From NCBI RefSeq assembly GCF_000407485.1, contig NZ_ASWD01000001.1:744001-808000 (forward strand): a stretch of DNA of 64,000 bases, given 5' to 3'. Positions within the stretch are counted from its first letter, which is position 1, and each line of letters begins with the position of its first letter. The position numbers were made by a program, and so were the translations under genes. This DNA comes from Enterococcus pallens ATCC BAA-351 (GTDB lineage: Bacteria; Bacillota; Bacilli; Lactobacillales; Enterococcaceae). The notes below the pieces were generated by a model that had not been told where the DNA came from, searched no databases, and saw nothing but the letters and a program-made list of their open reading frames with translations. This document shows, one piece after another, positions 19,501 to 28,419 of the stretch.

Positions 19501-21382
19501 CGTTAAAGCTGTCTGGTGCCCCATTCACATTCGGTTGTACACCAGCTGGAGAACCATTCTTATCAAATTCCGTCAGCTTGTAATCCACGTTTTCGGTCAA
19601 AGGAACAAATTCTGTGTCAGAAACTTTTTTCTTTACCGTCAAACCGGTATATGATTTAACTGCCCCGATAAAGTAATCGTGAACTACTGGATTTTTCATA
19701 CGATATTTTTCAGCATTAATTGTGATTGTCCATTCCATCGTACGATTGAACACATCGACTGTGCCAGATTCCTTTGACAATAAATTAGGAATCAGACTGA
19801 CCTGTGCTTCTTTGTTAACTGTTCCATTAGAAATTTTGTTTTTAATTACTCGTTCTGTCGGATCGATAATCTTAGTCGAATATCTGACAATATATGCCTG
19901 AGTCGTATTCCCTTTTGGTTGAAGCGTTAACGACCCATCCGTCTTAGAAACGACAGATAGCTCACTCGTGCCGTCTCCCTGAGAATTCACTTCGTAGTTA
20001 TTGCCATTGATATAAGTAAAGCCTACCTTTTCAGCGGATATAGAGCCTGCAACCAATTCCACTCCTTGATCAGCTAAGTTAGTCGTTAATTGAGAGGCCG
20101 TAGTTAACGGTTGCTCATTGAAATTGTACTTAATTTCCCAATCAATATTGCCGGTATCCTTGTTGATCGTTCCTTTTGCCTCCAAAGGCTGCAGCGTAAC
20201 AAAGTTCTTGCTGGTAGAAGAAGAACTGATACTGTTCGTATCCTCATAGGTATATCCATAGGCATATAAGTAGTTATACTCGGCGCCAGCGATGGATTCG
20301 TCCACGTAAGTTTTACCATCTACCCCAGTAACAATTGATTCGACAAAAACGGCCTTCTTATTCAGGGGCTTAGTCAGTTGAATTTCCGCAGTAACTTGAT
20401 TGGTACCTGCATTTTTTAGCACTACCGTATAGTCGCTGTCTGCTGTCAGCAAGGTTTTTTCGCCAACTAAAACACCGTTGAAATCAACATCGCTGCTGTA
20501 AACCTTAATGGAATCAAAGGACAGTTTACTACTATAGTTATATGCTTCCACTCGGAACATCCGGTTCTCTTTGTTGGTCCGATCCAAGTTAAATGCGGAA
20601 TTGATTTGAACAGATTTAGGATTCAGCGTATCCATCGTCACTGCCGTAGTATTTTTCCCATTATCCACACTTGAAGTCATTTCCAAAGTGAAAATAGTTT
20701 GAGTAGGTGACGTATTAAACACGACCTTTTGCGTCTCTTCGTCAATATTATTGACCTTCTCTAGAGAAGTAGTCAAGGTCAATTCGTATTCCTCCGCTGC
20801 AACATTATCCTCTAAAAAAGTAATGGTTAATTCTTTGGTAGCCGCATTGATTTTCCAGTTGGCTGATGTCATAGGACTGAAATCACCGGATAAATCCTTG
20901 GCGATGGCAATTTGCGAAGGTAATTGCGTCGTAAAGGTATCCCCTGCTTGATAATTTTTATTTGCAAATGAAAACTTCAGATTTAATTTAATCCCTGACA
21001 TGTTCGGCAATGTATCTGATGACTTGACCTCCGAACCATCAATTTTGTAAAGCTTCACTGAAGTAAAAATATTATCCGCAATGGCCGTCCGGGCTGTTTT
21101 TGCGGCGACAGGCGGCTCCTCTTTCGTTACGGGCTTCGAAGATTCACTCGTGCTTGTGCTGCTTTCTTTAGTTTCGCTGCTGCTTGCTGCCTTGCTTTCC
21201 TGACTGCTGACAGCCGTAGAGGCAGCTGTAGCTTCTGTCGGTTTCGACACTTCAGAAACCTGCGAATCCTTTGTTCCAGACTCGTCTGTTCCTTGCGCAT
21301 ATGTGAACGTTGGAACAATGACTTGTAAAATTAACAATACTATTAAACTAATAGTGACAAACTTTTTTTCACTTCCCCACAC
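16562..21382 (-). CDS. LPxTG-anchored MSCRAMM-type adhesin with six CnaB stalk repeats
   Basis: A 1606-residue sortase-anchored surface protein. The signal peptide spans residues 1-30 (cut near TYAQG) and is followed by a Ser/Thr/Glu-rich region to about residue 90. From about 95 to 1010 there are successive immunoglobulin-like adhesive domains of the collagen/fibrinogen-binding type. From about 1015 to 1555 there are six SpaA/CnaB repeats of about 90 residues. Each begins with a (V/E)L(V/T)KT(D/N) lysine strand and ends near GDYQLVETQAPxGY, whose glutamate is the expected partner in an internal isopeptide bond. The C terminus has LPKTG, a hydrophobic helix and the basic tail RKQRH. It is monocistronic and ligand unknown. 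Confidence 0.9.
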   Translation of the reverse strand: MWGSEKKFVTISLIVLLILQVIVPTFTYAQGTDESGTKDSQVSEVSKPTEATAASTAVSSQESKAASSSETKESSTSTSESSKPVTKEEPPVAAKTARTAIADNIFTSVKLYKIDGSEVKSSDTLPNMSGIKLNLKFSFANKNYQAGDTFTTQLPSQIAIAKDLSGDFSPMTSANWKINAATKELTITFLEDNVAAEEYELTLTTSLEKVNNIDEETQKVVFNTSPTQTIFTLEMTSSVDNGKNTTAVTMDTLNPKSVQINSAFNLDRTNKENRMFRVEAYNYSSKLSFDSIKVYSSDVDFNGVLVGEKTLLTADSDYTVVLKNAGTNQVTAEIQLTKPLNKKAVFVESIVTGVDGKTYVDESIAGAEYNYLYAYGYTYEDTNSISSSSTSKNFVTLQPLEAKGTINKDTGNIDWEIKYNFNEQPLTTASQLTTNLADQGVELVAGSISAEKVGFTYINGNNYEVNSQGDGTSELSVVSKTDGSLTLQPKGNTTQAYIVRYSTKIIDPTERVIKNKISNGTVNKEAQVSLIPNLLSKESGTVDVFNRTMEWTITINAEKYRMKNPVVHDYFIGAVKSYTGLTVKKKVSDTEFVPLTENVDYKLTEFDKNGSPAGVQPNVNGAPDSFNGGIRIDFMGDYQQLEDTLVITIKTKLETSDQRTEIKNKATLNYGDTPGVIEYQAKGVFTDPYYTGGAKIGRSSTTDDQYLYQDWLVLLNSKGTKFNMTKMADTLPAGTELVPGSLRFEEVTSEAMLTNIQNYLRYDYNLVPEGDDAYPTKIDTENNQVNLEFAKLGEKRVYVKYKTRIKRDWYIYQRLDNKAEVTYDSQTPAVYQYTVYASNYDYALQKSAAKDPAKENVANWTLQTRNISSYMPVENPVISDTLTPGTTNAAYDPTSFVVTDASTGEKISTDHYRLTFEGNSFKLTFSDYKAENNIKVTYKTISEFPGLVKNQSQIDSASYGGLNIYYRQANTSVNLSFTSGSGSGVVKTADLTVIKVNQEDESKVLEGATFEILTADGSETGLKADSNVDGEVTFTGLPLGDYLLKESKAPNGYEINAEYATGKLINLTENMEAIKVTNAKTIPNSVELVKTDKLTNEPLKNAVFQLQTADGTAVDDNEYTTDIDGRFVISDLAKGDYQLVETQAPEGYQLDAMPVEFTITERQGQVVNLKKTNTLSTGAVVLTKTNEQQDQTLKGAIFQLESSDGTALQANLATDGNGKLTIKDLAPGDYQLVETQAPTGYELDATPVEFTITKAQSKAAEVQKINKLEPAKLGSVLLTKTDAKTGEALSGAVFELQDGQGKLLKSDLVTDQSGKLALENLTAGDYQLVETQAPTGYEADQTPVKFTVDTEAKLVELVKTNKRITGSVLLEKVDEATGAALPGAEFTLKSARGKTIADKMTTDDNGRLAVKGLSDGDYQLIETKAPDGYKLDAKPVTFTIKGDAAVQVKKTNKLLPNTVVLNKIDSQTSERLAKAGFELQDDKGKTLQKDLTTNEAGTFTLEDLAPGKYQLVETQAPAGYVLDNTPIAFEVKDKKESLTLTKKNTKEEATTTLPTTSGGKQITQSTQRLNRTYLPKTGSKNTPILLIVGVLLIVIVGVVYVRKQRH

Positions 21383-21655
21383 CTTTCTAACTCTCCAATA
21401 TATATAATATTTAACAATAAAATAACTTTAAAATCAGAAGTTAATACATTTTATTACCGATTTCTAATCCGATGACTATTTTTTTATCCTAGTAAAATAA
21501 AATTAAATTCAGCTTCGCCGTATAATACAAGTTATCTTCGAGGATCGGATGTTTATTTCAGCTTTATTTTATGAATTACTCGCCCGAAAATAAGTTATTT
21601 CCACACGCTAAAAAAGCCCTTCAGCAAATCACTCTGAACAGCTTACAAATTCATA

Positions 21656-21683
21656 TAAAAAGGCCAAAACAGCTGTTTTGGCC
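21656..21683 (-). terminator. Terminator of the siderophore operon
   Basis: GGCCAAAACAG (21662-21672) is directly followed by its exact complement (to 21683). The A-run on the left is a U-run for the minus strand. Confidence 0.85.
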
Positions 21684-21701
21684 TCTTGAACTTTCTTCCT
21701 T

Positions 21702-22664
21702 TTATTCTAATGCTTTGTTTACATCCTCCAGCATCATTTTAGTTGATTCCAGACCGCCACCGCTTAAGTACCAAACATCAGATTGTAAAGTGATTACTTT
21801 GTTTTCTTTACCAGCAGTTGTTTGTGCAACTAATTCATTGTCAGCGACGTTATTCCCAGTATCATCTCCACCAATCGCTTTGGTCCGGTCTACCACAAAC
21901 AAAACATCAGGATTTTTATCTAGGACATATTCATAAGAAACACTTTGACCATGAGTAGACGCTTCAATCGTATCATCTGCTTCCGCGAAGCCAAAGGTAT
22001 CGTAAATAATGCCAAAACGGGAGTCTTTACCATAAGCGGAAAGTTGTCCTTCATTCACTAAGACTGTTAAAGCTTTGTCTTTGCTTTCTTCAGCTTTAGT
22101 CTTAGTTTTCTTGATACTTGTTTCCAAACCAGTTAATTGTTTTTTAGCTTCAGATTCTTTGTCGAAGATTTGTCCTAGGGTCTCCACATTATGCTTAATA
22201 GAGTTCCAAGTATCCGTAGTATCTACTGCCAAGTACATGGTTGGAGCGATTTCCTTTAATTGATCTTGGAAATCACTTTGACGACCGGAAATGATGATTA
22301 AATCCGGCTGCATTTGATTGATCTTTTCCAAATCCGGCTCCTTAATACCGCCAGCCGAATCAACCTCTTTATAATCAGACAAGTAAGCAGGAAGATTATC
22401 TGTTGCTGCACCTACGACACTGTCGCCAGCACCTAGGGCATCAATAGTATCTAGTGAACCATTATCAAACACCACGACTTTTTTAGGATTTTTAGGGACA
22501 GTTACTTTTCCGTTGCTGTCAGTAACCTCCAAGGTCTCCGCTTTAGCTGCGCTGCTTTGAGCAGTTCCGCCACTTGAATCCGTCGTTCCATCATTGGATG
22601 CCCCGCATCCTGCCAAACCGAACCCTAACAACAAAATTGACAAACTAACCATATATTTTTTCAT
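21702..22664 (-). CDS. yclQ: Iron-siderophore ABC transporter substrate-binding lipoprotein
   Basis: A 320-residue lipoprotein with lipobox LAGC (cysteine at residue 20). It has the bilobed class III binding-protein pattern: VVFDNGSLDTIDALG near the start of lobe 1, EPDLEKINQMQPDLIIISGR before the linker, and DVWYLSGGGLESTKMMLEDV at the C terminus. YclQ of Bacillus subtilis binds petrobactin and related catecholates; the Enterococcus faecalis homologue is annotated FatB-like. Last gene of a four-gene operon, 17 bases after the ATPase, under a Fur box. Confidence 0.85.
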   Translation of the reverse strand: MKKYMVSLSILLLGFGLAGCGASNDGTTDSSGGTAQSSAAKAETLEVTDSNGKVTVPKNPKKVVVFDNGSLDTIDALGAGDSVVGAATDNLPAYLSDYKEVDSAGGIKEPDLEKINQMQPDLIIISGRQSDFQDQLKEIAPTMYLAVDTTDTWNSIKHNVETLGQIFDKESEAKKQLTGLETSIKKTKTKAEESKDKALTVLVNEGQLSAYGKDSRFGIIYDTFGFAEADDTIEASTHGQSVSYEYVLDKNPDVLFVVDRTKAIGGDDTGNNVADNELVAQTTAGKENKVITLQSDVWYLSGGGLESTKMMLEDVNKALE

Positions 22665-22681
22665 TATTTATTTCCTCCAAT

Positions 22682-23440
22682 TTAGTTAAAATACATACAA
22701 AAGCGCTTGCCCTCAAGCTCGCAAATTTTGACGTTCATTTCATATAATGGATTCAACACACTGCATTGAATCATTTCCTCGGTGGTACCATGAGCAAAAA
22801 TCTGACCTGCCTTCATCGCTACAATTTCATCAGCATAGCTGGCTGCAAAATTAATATCATGAATCACCAGAAGAATCGTTTTCTGCTCCTCATCAACTAA
22901 CCGCCGCAAGGTTTGCATTAGCTGAACCGCATAATTCATATCTAGATTGTTCAAGGGTTCATCCAACAAAATATACTCTGTATCCTGAGCCAAAATCATC
23001 GCAATATACGCGCGCTGCAGCTGACCGCCGGATAGAGTATCGATCGTGTCCTCAGCCATTTCGGTTAAGCCTAACTTGTCCAGTGCATGCTCAATCAATT
23101 GATGATCCGCCTGATTCAAGCGGCCTTTGCTGTAAGGAAACCGGCCAAAGCTCACCAGTTCACGAACCGTAATGCGCAAACTTAACCCATTGCTTTGCTT
23201 AAGAATCGACAGCTTTTTCGATAATTCATTGGATCGCCAAGCTTTTACCTCGTTGTGATCCAAATATATTTCACCTGCATCAACCTCAATCAAACGACTA
23301 ATCATTGATAACAAGGTACTTTTGCCAGCACCATTGGGACCGATAAAAGCCGTCAGCTGTTTTTCTTTAATCGGCAAGCGAACTTCGGTAATGACCTGCT
23401 TGCTGCCGTAATTTTTTGATACATCCTTCACATCAATCAA
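22682..23440 (-). CDS. yclP: Iron-siderophore ABC transporter ATP-binding protein
   Basis: A 252-residue ATPase. The Walker A motif is GPNGAGKST, the signature motif LSGGQLQRAYIA, and Walker B EYILLDEPLNNLD, with the switch histidine in LLVIHDINFA. It powers uptake of ferric siderophore through the two permeases encoded just upstream. Its start overlaps the end of the second permease by 4 bases (ATGA), so translation is coupled. Confidence 0.9.
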   Translation of the reverse strand: MIDVKDVSKNYGSKQVITEVRLPIKEKQLTAFIGPNGAGKSTLLSMISRLIEVDAGEIYLDHNEVKAWRSNELSKKLSILKQSNGLSLRITVRELVSFGRFPYSKGRLNQADHQLIEHALDKLGLTEMAEDTIDTLSGGQLQRAYIAMILAQDTEYILLDEPLNNLDMNYAVQLMQTLRRLVDEEQKTILLVIHDINFAASYADEIVAMKAGQIFAHGTTEEMIQCSVLNPLYEMNVKICELEGKRFCMYFN

Positions 23441-24405
23441 CCTTGCCGTCTCCTTTCACGAATAATTTTCCAAATAAAATAAACACCGCCAACAAATTGT
23501 GTGACAACACTAACTGTCGTTTTCAAATGGAAAACCTGCTCCACTAAAAATTGACTGCCCACGAGAAAAATGACGCCCAATAATACAGCCGTTGGAAAAA
23601 GATAACTGTGCCGATAGGTCGGCATCAGCTGATAAGCAATATTCGCAACGATAAACCCTAAGAAGGTAATTGGTCCTACCAATGCTGTCGCAGTTCCGGT
23701 TAACAGACTAACCAAAAATAAAAGTAGAATCTGAAAGCGATTTATGGAAATCCCTAGATTCGTTGCCTGATCTGCTCCTAAATGCAGGACATCCAGGTAA
23801 CGATTCACCCCATACAATAGAAGCGAACCCACCAAAATAATCACCGCTGCCAAAAGCAGATGGTTCGTGTTGACATTACTGAAGCTGGCAAACAGCCGCC
23901 CCTGCAGCAAATCGTACTCATTGGGGTCCATCATCACCTGCAGAAAGCTGCTGGTACTGCTGAACAGCGTCCCAAAAATCATCCCCAGCATCAGCAAAAT
24001 AAACAGATCATTTTGCCTCCGCTGCAAAAGCACCTTGGCTAAAAGCAAACTTAACAGCGCCATCAGTAAGATACTGATTAAAAATAAGGGGGTTTGTTCC
24101 TGTGACAGCATGTTTACACCGCCAACCGTAAAAAACAAAATGGTTTGGATTAAAACGTATAAAGAATCCAAGCCTAAAATATTCGGAGTTAAAAATTGAT
24201 TCTGGGTCAACGTTTGAAAGCTGACCGTTGCCATCCCGGTAGCCAGCGCGACTAATAAAAAGGCCGCCACCTTTTTGCCCCGCAGCATCCAAGCAAATTG
24301 AAAATTTCCATAGGTGTTATACGTTAAGTAAAGGCCGCACAAACTGACAGCTATTAAGATCAGTACCGCAATCGTCGCTCCTTTTTTCAAGGGTAAACTT
24401 CTCAT
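23437..24405 (-). CDS. yclO: Iron-siderophore ABC transporter permease (second)
   Basis: A 322-residue FecCD-family membrane protein with about nine hydrophobic segments. Family signatures include QTLTQNQFLTPNILGLDSLYV near the N terminus and VGPITFLGFIVANIAYQL in the ATPase-contact region. It pairs with the YclN-like permease to form the membrane channel. It overlaps both neighbours by 4 bases, a tight translational coupling typical of this operon. Confidence 0.9.
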   Translation of the reverse strand: MRSLPLKKGATIAVLILIAVSLCGLYLTYNTYGNFQFAWMLRGKKVAAFLLVALATGMATVSFQTLTQNQFLTPNILGLDSLYVLIQTILFFTVGGVNMLSQEQTPLFLISILLMALLSLLLAKVLLQRRQNDLFILLMLGMIFGTLFSSTSSFLQVMMDPNEYDLLQGRLFASFSNVNTNHLLLAAVIILVGSLLLYGVNRYLDVLHLGADQATNLGISINRFQILLLFLVSLLTGTATALVGPITFLGFIVANIAYQLMPTYRHSYLFPTAVLLGVIFLVGSQFLVEQVFHLKTTVSVVTQFVGGVYFIWKIIRERRRQG

Positions 24406-25349
24406 GCCTGACGCCTCCTAACCAGTAGATAGATGAAAATAATACTGCCTAAAACGCCTACTGTCAGGCTGACTGGCACTTCATAGGGTGCGATAACTAT
24501 TCGGGAAATCATATCACAAACCATTAAAAACAAACTGCCGGACAACGCTGTGATCCATAAAGTCTGCTTCACATGATCCCCATAAACCAGCGACACAATA
24601 TTCGGCACAATGACCCCCAAAAATGGCACCGTTCCAACCATAATTAGCACCAGTCCGCTCGCCGCTGCTACTAAAGCAATACCCAAAGTCTGCGTCAACC
24701 GATAATTGATTCCCAAATTCACCGCCACATCTTCACCCAGACCCACAATTGTGAAAAGATAGGCAAAAATATAGATGACAAAAAACAATGGGATAGTCAA
24801 ATACAGCAGCTCATAGCTTCCCTTAGTTATCATGGAAAAATTTCCCTGCAGCCAGGAGGACATGTTTTGTATCAGCTGAAACTGGTAAGCAAAAAAAGTG
24901 GCCACTGAGCCCACAATATTGCCAAACATCACGCCCAATAACGGCAGAAATACCGGATCTTTTCCCGGCAGCAAACGACTCAAGGCTAGAAAAACCATTG
25001 TTCCTAAAAAAGCAAAAACAAAAGCTGCTAAGGTTCGCAGCGAGGTTGAAGCATTTGGTAAAAAAAGCATCACCAGCAAAATTCCCAAACGCGCACTATC
25101 CATCGTTCCAGCTGTAGTTGGCGAAACAAACTTATTCTGGGTCAAATGCTGCATAACCAAGCCGCAAATACTCATAGTCGCTCCAGCTAAAATCAGACTA
25201 ACAGTTCGCGGAATCCGCGTAGTCGCCAAAACCAGCCATTGCTCCTGATTTCCTTGAAGCAACTCCTGCAACATTAAATCCTTCACACCTAAAAAAATTG
25301 AGAAACCACTTAAGAGGAATAAAAGAGCAACAATCCATCCTTTTTTCAA
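24402..25349 (-). CDS. yclN: Iron-siderophore ABC transporter permease (first)
   Basis: A 315-residue FecCD-family permease. The segment MSICGLVMQHLTQNKFVSPT followed by TAGTMDSARLGILL is very close to B. subtilis YclN from memory, which supports the operon assignment to the petrobactin-type importer. GTVPFLGVIVPNIVSLVYGD is the ATPase-contact loop. It is the first gene, 22 bases downstream of a Fur box. Confidence 0.9.
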   Translation of the reverse strand: MKKGWIVALLFLLSGFSIFLGVKDLMLQELLQGNQEQWLVLATTRIPRTVSLILAGATMSICGLVMQHLTQNKFVSPTTAGTMDSARLGILLVMLFLPNASTSLRTLAAFVFAFLGTMVFLALSRLLPGKDPVFLPLLGVMFGNIVGSVATFFAYQFQLIQNMSSWLQGNFSMITKGSYELLYLTIPLFFVIYIFAYLFTIVGLGEDVAVNLGINYRLTQTLGIALVAAASGLVLIMVGTVPFLGVIVPNIVSLVYGDHVKQTLWITALSGSLFLMVCDMISRIVIAPYEVPVSLTVGVLGSIIFIYLLVRRRQA

Positions 25350-25370
25350 CGAATCACTCCTTAACTAACT

Positions 25371-25389
25371 GATAATGATTCTCATTCTC
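25371..25389 (-). promoter_or_regulatory. Fur box upstream of the siderophore operon
   Basis: GATAATGATTCTCATTCTC agrees with the 19-base Fur consensus at about 16 positions and lies 22 bases before yclN. Iron-dependent repression of the whole operon is expected. Confidence 0.85.
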
Positions 25390-25681
25390 CCTCTTATTTT
25401 TAAAGTTTAGGTGAAATCATCAAGAAATGCAAGATTTTTTTTGCTATCAGGTGAGAATTGTTGCAGATAACTTTTGAGCTGCTTTCTATTGAACTAAGAT
25501 CCCCTCTGTCTTTTCACACAAATTCTGTAAGAAAAAGTTTTTTGATTCACGTAGGAATAACAAGAAATTTTCTAACAATCCACTGGTACTAAGAGCGTCT
25601 TTTCTGTCATTCTTTAAATCATAAAAAGACTTTTTAAAGATTAAATATCGTGCTGTAATAAAGCAAAAGGATATCTTTATT

Positions 25682-26017
25682 ATGCTAGATGTCATTAAAA
25701 ATGAACTTGTCTCCATTTCAGATTTGAAGAAATCCCCTATGTCAACCATTGAAAAGGCACAAAAAGATCGTAACGCTGTATATGTTTTAAATAATAATAA
25801 AGCTGTAGCAGTTATCCTTGATGAGCAAAGCTACAGTAACCTAATTGAAGGCTATCAAAAAATATCTACAGAAAATGAACAACTATTAGATCGAATCGTT
25901 GAACTGGAAGCTGAGAAAAGAATTGCGATGAATGTAGAATATTTGAAAGACAGCGAGGTCCGTAGTGAAGAAAGTAGGATTGCTGAGTTACCTGATATTG
26001 TCGATGACTGGGAGTAG
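25682..26017 (+). CDS. Phd/YefM-family antitoxin, orphaned
   Basis: A 111-residue protein. The N-terminal part (VSISDLKKSP, then VLNNNKAVAVILDEQSYSNLIE) is the Phd/YefM DNA-binding dimer fold. The rest is a long charged helix and an acidic tail (ELPDIVDDWE) of the kind that wraps a toxin. Five bases after its stop a RelE-like toxin begins but ends after 17 codons, so the antitoxin has lost its partner. It may persist as a repressor, or act against a toxin encoded elsewhere. Confidence 0.8.
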   Translation: MLDVIKNELVSISDLKKSPMSTIEKAQKDRNAVYVLNNNKAVAVILDEQSYSNLIEGYQKISTENEQLLDRIVELEAEKRIAMNVEYLKDSEVRSEESRIAELPDIVDDWE

Positions 26018-26022
26018 CCATT

Positions 26023-26076
26023 ATGTACTTCAAAATTGAATGGCACCCATTAGCCTCAAAGGAAGAGTTAGTCTAA
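26023..26076 (+). pseudogene. Remnant of a RelE/ParE-superfamily toxin
   Basis: The frame begins MYFKIEWHPLASKEEL, which is the characteristic first strand of RelE-type toxins (xYKIEWHPxAxKDL), and then hits a stop at codon 18. The next sequence shows no toxin-like continuation in any frame before a hairpin at 26096. The rest of the gene, including the catalytic part, has been deleted. Confidence 0.65.
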
Positions 26077-26095
26077 TCGATGATAAAAAGAAATA

Positions 26096-26123
26096 GAGGC
26101 TGTGACATACTACTTCACAGCCT
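26096..26123 (+). terminator. Terminator after the antitoxin/toxin remnant
   Basis: GAGGCTGTGA (26096-26105) pairs exactly with TCACAGCCTC (26114-26123). The following GTTTAATATA is a weak U-tract. Confidence 0.55.
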
Positions 26124-26155
26124 CGTTTAATATATAGTGATTTCAATTTTCCTAG

Positions 26156-26695
26156 TTACAATGCTGTTCCTTTAGTCGGAATCAAAAACTTACTAGTATC
26201 CACCCCTTCATGCTGAAGCAAGTGGATTTTTTTGGCGATACCACCAGCATAACCAGTTAAACTGCCATTGGTTCCTACCACGCGATGACAAGGAACAATA
26301 ATCGAAAGGGGATTATGACCGATTGCACCGCCAACTGCTTGCGCTGACATTGAGACCTTGTTTAGTTTTCTAGCCGTCCGATTGGCAACCTCCTTATAAG
26401 TCAATACTTCACCGTAAGGAATTTGACAGAGCACCCGCCAAACCGTTTGACGAAATTCGTTGCCAGAGGGTTTCAAAGGTAAGTGAGCAAGGGCTGGCTG
26501 TTCACCAGCAAAATAGGCATCCAGCCAGCTTGTTGCCTGAATAAGCACCGGCAGCTGCTGATTTTCATTAACTTCCTCTGGCAAACCCGCCCCGTAATAC
26601 TTTTGATTCTCCATCCATAGCCCCACCAAGGCATCGTCTTTTGCAGCTAAAGTCAAGGGACCTATTGGTGAAGAATAGTTCATAAGATAATACAT
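26156..26695 (-). CDS. ogt: Methylated-DNA--protein-cysteine methyltransferase
   Basis: A 179-residue suicide repair protein that takes the methyl group from O6-methylguanine. The active-site motif IIVPCHRVVG has the acceptor cysteine at about residue 136, and the DNA-binding helix region is VSMSAQAVGGAIGHNP. It lies 15 bases after the Ada-AlkA fusion gene, so the two are co-transcribed as an alkylation-repair operon. The ribosome binding site is weak, suggesting coupling to the upstream gene. Confidence 0.92.
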   Translation of the reverse strand: MYYLMNYSSPIGPLTLAAKDDALVGLWMENQKYYGAGLPEEVNENQQLPVLIQATSWLDAYFAGEQPALAHLPLKPSGNEFRQTVWRVLCQIPYGEVLTYKEVANRTARKLNKVSMSAQAVGGAIGHNPLSIIVPCHRVVGTNGSLTGYAGGIAKKIHLLQHEGVDTSKFLIPTKGTAL

Positions 26696-26710
26696 CTGTC
26701 TCGCTCTTTT

Positions 26711-28159
26711 CTATAATGAATTCCACAAACTGACGGTCGCATAGCTGCGCCAAGGCCGCCAGCTTTCCGCCAACTGCAGCATTTCCTTTGGTTCTAACGG
26801 AGTCATAGCTTTTTTGATCCCAGCATCAGTTTCTAAAAAAACATCCGGCCAGCTGAACGCTCGCATCACCAAATAGTGAGCCGTCCAAGGACCAATACCA
26901 GGAATCGCCAGCAGCTTTTCTGTTTCTGCTTCAGGATTTCCTTGAGGACCAAGTCGGATTGTCCCCTCTGACACCGCCGCAGCCAATCGGCTAATCGTTC
27001 GGGAACGAGCAGCAATCACACCTAGCTGACCCAAATTTTCTTCAATCGTACCCTCCAGCTTTAAAAAGGTTTGTGGTGCCGGAAAGATATGGGTTAATCC
27101 CTCAAAAGGTGTTTGAATTGGCTGACCAAACTGTTGAACAATACGGGCAGCCAATGTGCTGGCGCCTTTAACAGTTATTTGCTGTCCAAGAATTGCTCGC
27201 ACTGCCATTTCAAAAGGATCAAAGCAGCCTGGAATGCGCGTCCCACAAGCAAAGCTTTCCAACTGTTTGAGGTTCTCATAAACCACCCCTGGATCACAAT
27301 ACAAATCAAACAGCTGCCGAACTCGACTTAACACCTGCGGTAAAACCGGCAGCAAACTTTCGCTTAAGGATACTGCCAATAAATTTTTGTTTTCCACCGG
27401 TGTCACTTTTATCCAGCCTAAATATTCCTTGCCTGCAAAATTTGTCAGGCGAACCGTTCGCATATAGGCATTATCCTGAATTTTTTCAACGCCTTCAATC
27501 GCCCGTTTTTCAAAAAAACGTACTAACTCTTGCCAACGATAAGGCGGTCGATAACCTAAAGCTAGGGTAATCTGATCATTTTTTCGCTGCTCACTGCTGC
27601 TTTCTTTGCGCAACACTGTCGGAGTCAGGCGATAATGCTTTTTAAAAACCGTATTAAACCGGCGTAAACTACCAAATCCCGCCGCCATTGCCACCTCCAA
27701 AACCGATAAATTCGTATCGGTTAATAAACTCTTTGCCAGCAACAAACGACAGGTCTGCAAATATTGAACCGGCGAAACCTGATACTCTTGCAAAAACACC
27801 CGTCGCAAATGACGATCTGTATAGCCTAAGCCTTCTGCCACTTCCTTCAAATTAATGCCACTTCCACAATGTTCCTCCAACACTTTGGCAACCTGCGCCG
27901 CCAAACTCGCCTGAGCATCCGTCACTGAATTGCCTGGTGCTTGCTCAGGTCGGCACAGCAAGCACGGCCGAAATCCTGCCAGCTCAGCTTCAGCTGCCGT
28001 TTTAAAATAGCAGCAATTTTCCGCCCTTGCTTGGCGTGCCCGGCAAACGGGTCGGCAATAGATATGAGTAGTTGTGATTCCAACAAAAAAATGACCATCA
28101 AAACGCGTATCCTTCGCCTGAAAAGCACTGTAAAGATACTCATCTGTTAACCGTTCCAT
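26711..28159 (-). CDS. Ada-type methyl sensor fused to AlkA-type 3-methyladenine DNA glycosylase
   Basis: A 482-residue fusion. Residues 1-75 are the Ada zinc domain with Cys35, Cys39, Cys66 and Cys69 (HIYCRPVC and RPCLLC); Cys35 is the expected methyl-phosphotriester acceptor. Residues about 85-190 hold an AraC-type double helix-turn-helix. From about 200 comes an AlkA N-terminal domain and then an HhH-GPD glycosylase with LLAIPGIGPWTA and the catalytic aspartate in DVFLETDAGIKK. The protein should sense methylation damage, switch on its own operon and excise alkylated purines. Similar fusions exist in mycobacteria and some lactic acid bacteria. The ogt gene follows. Confidence 0.9.
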   Translation of the reverse strand: MERLTDEYLYSAFQAKDTRFDGHFFVGITTTHIYCRPVCRARQARAENCCYFKTAAEAELAGFRPCLLCRPEQAPGNSVTDAQASLAAQVAKVLEEHCGSGINLKEVAEGLGYTDRHLRRVFLQEYQVSPVQYLQTCRLLLAKSLLTDTNLSVLEVAMAAGFGSLRRFNTVFKKHYRLTPTVLRKESSSEQRKNDQITLALGYRPPYRWQELVRFFEKRAIEGVEKIQDNAYMRTVRLTNFAGKEYLGWIKVTPVENKNLLAVSLSESLLPVLPQVLSRVRQLFDLYCDPGVVYENLKQLESFACGTRIPGCFDPFEMAVRAILGQQITVKGASTLAARIVQQFGQPIQTPFEGLTHIFPAPQTFLKLEGTIEENLGQLGVIAARSRTISRLAAAVSEGTIRLGPQGNPEAETEKLLAIPGIGPWTAHYLVMRAFSWPDVFLETDAGIKKAMTPLEPKEMLQLAESWRPWRSYATVSLWNSL

Positions 28160-28371
28160 CCAACCACCTCCCAGCTAGAAACGCTAAAATCGGACTAAGT
28201 AACTGACAAAAGAAAATTCTTTTCTTGCTCTTATCGTATCAGGAAAGTCTACCACAAACTAGCCGTTTTCGGACATGGTATTGTTTGCTCTTAATTTATT
28301 CCTGCTTAAGAAGCTAAAGTCGTTAACAAACTAATGCATAGACTGGAAATTCTCCCTTAAACTACTGACAA

Positions 28372-28402
28372 GCAAAAAAGAACCTTAAGCATCTGCCTAA
28401 AG
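28372..28402 (-). terminator. Terminator of the RNase HI gene
   Basis: GAACCTTAAGCA and TGCCTAAAGTTC pair with a 2-base loop and two G-U or mismatched positions. The left A-run gives a U-run on the minus strand. Confidence 0.7.
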
Positions 28403-28419
28403 TTCTCGTTAAAACTATT

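Noticed and set aside
21571-21936. 121-codon plus-strand frame
   Set aside because: Mostly the antisense of yclQ and its terminator; no ribosome binding site.
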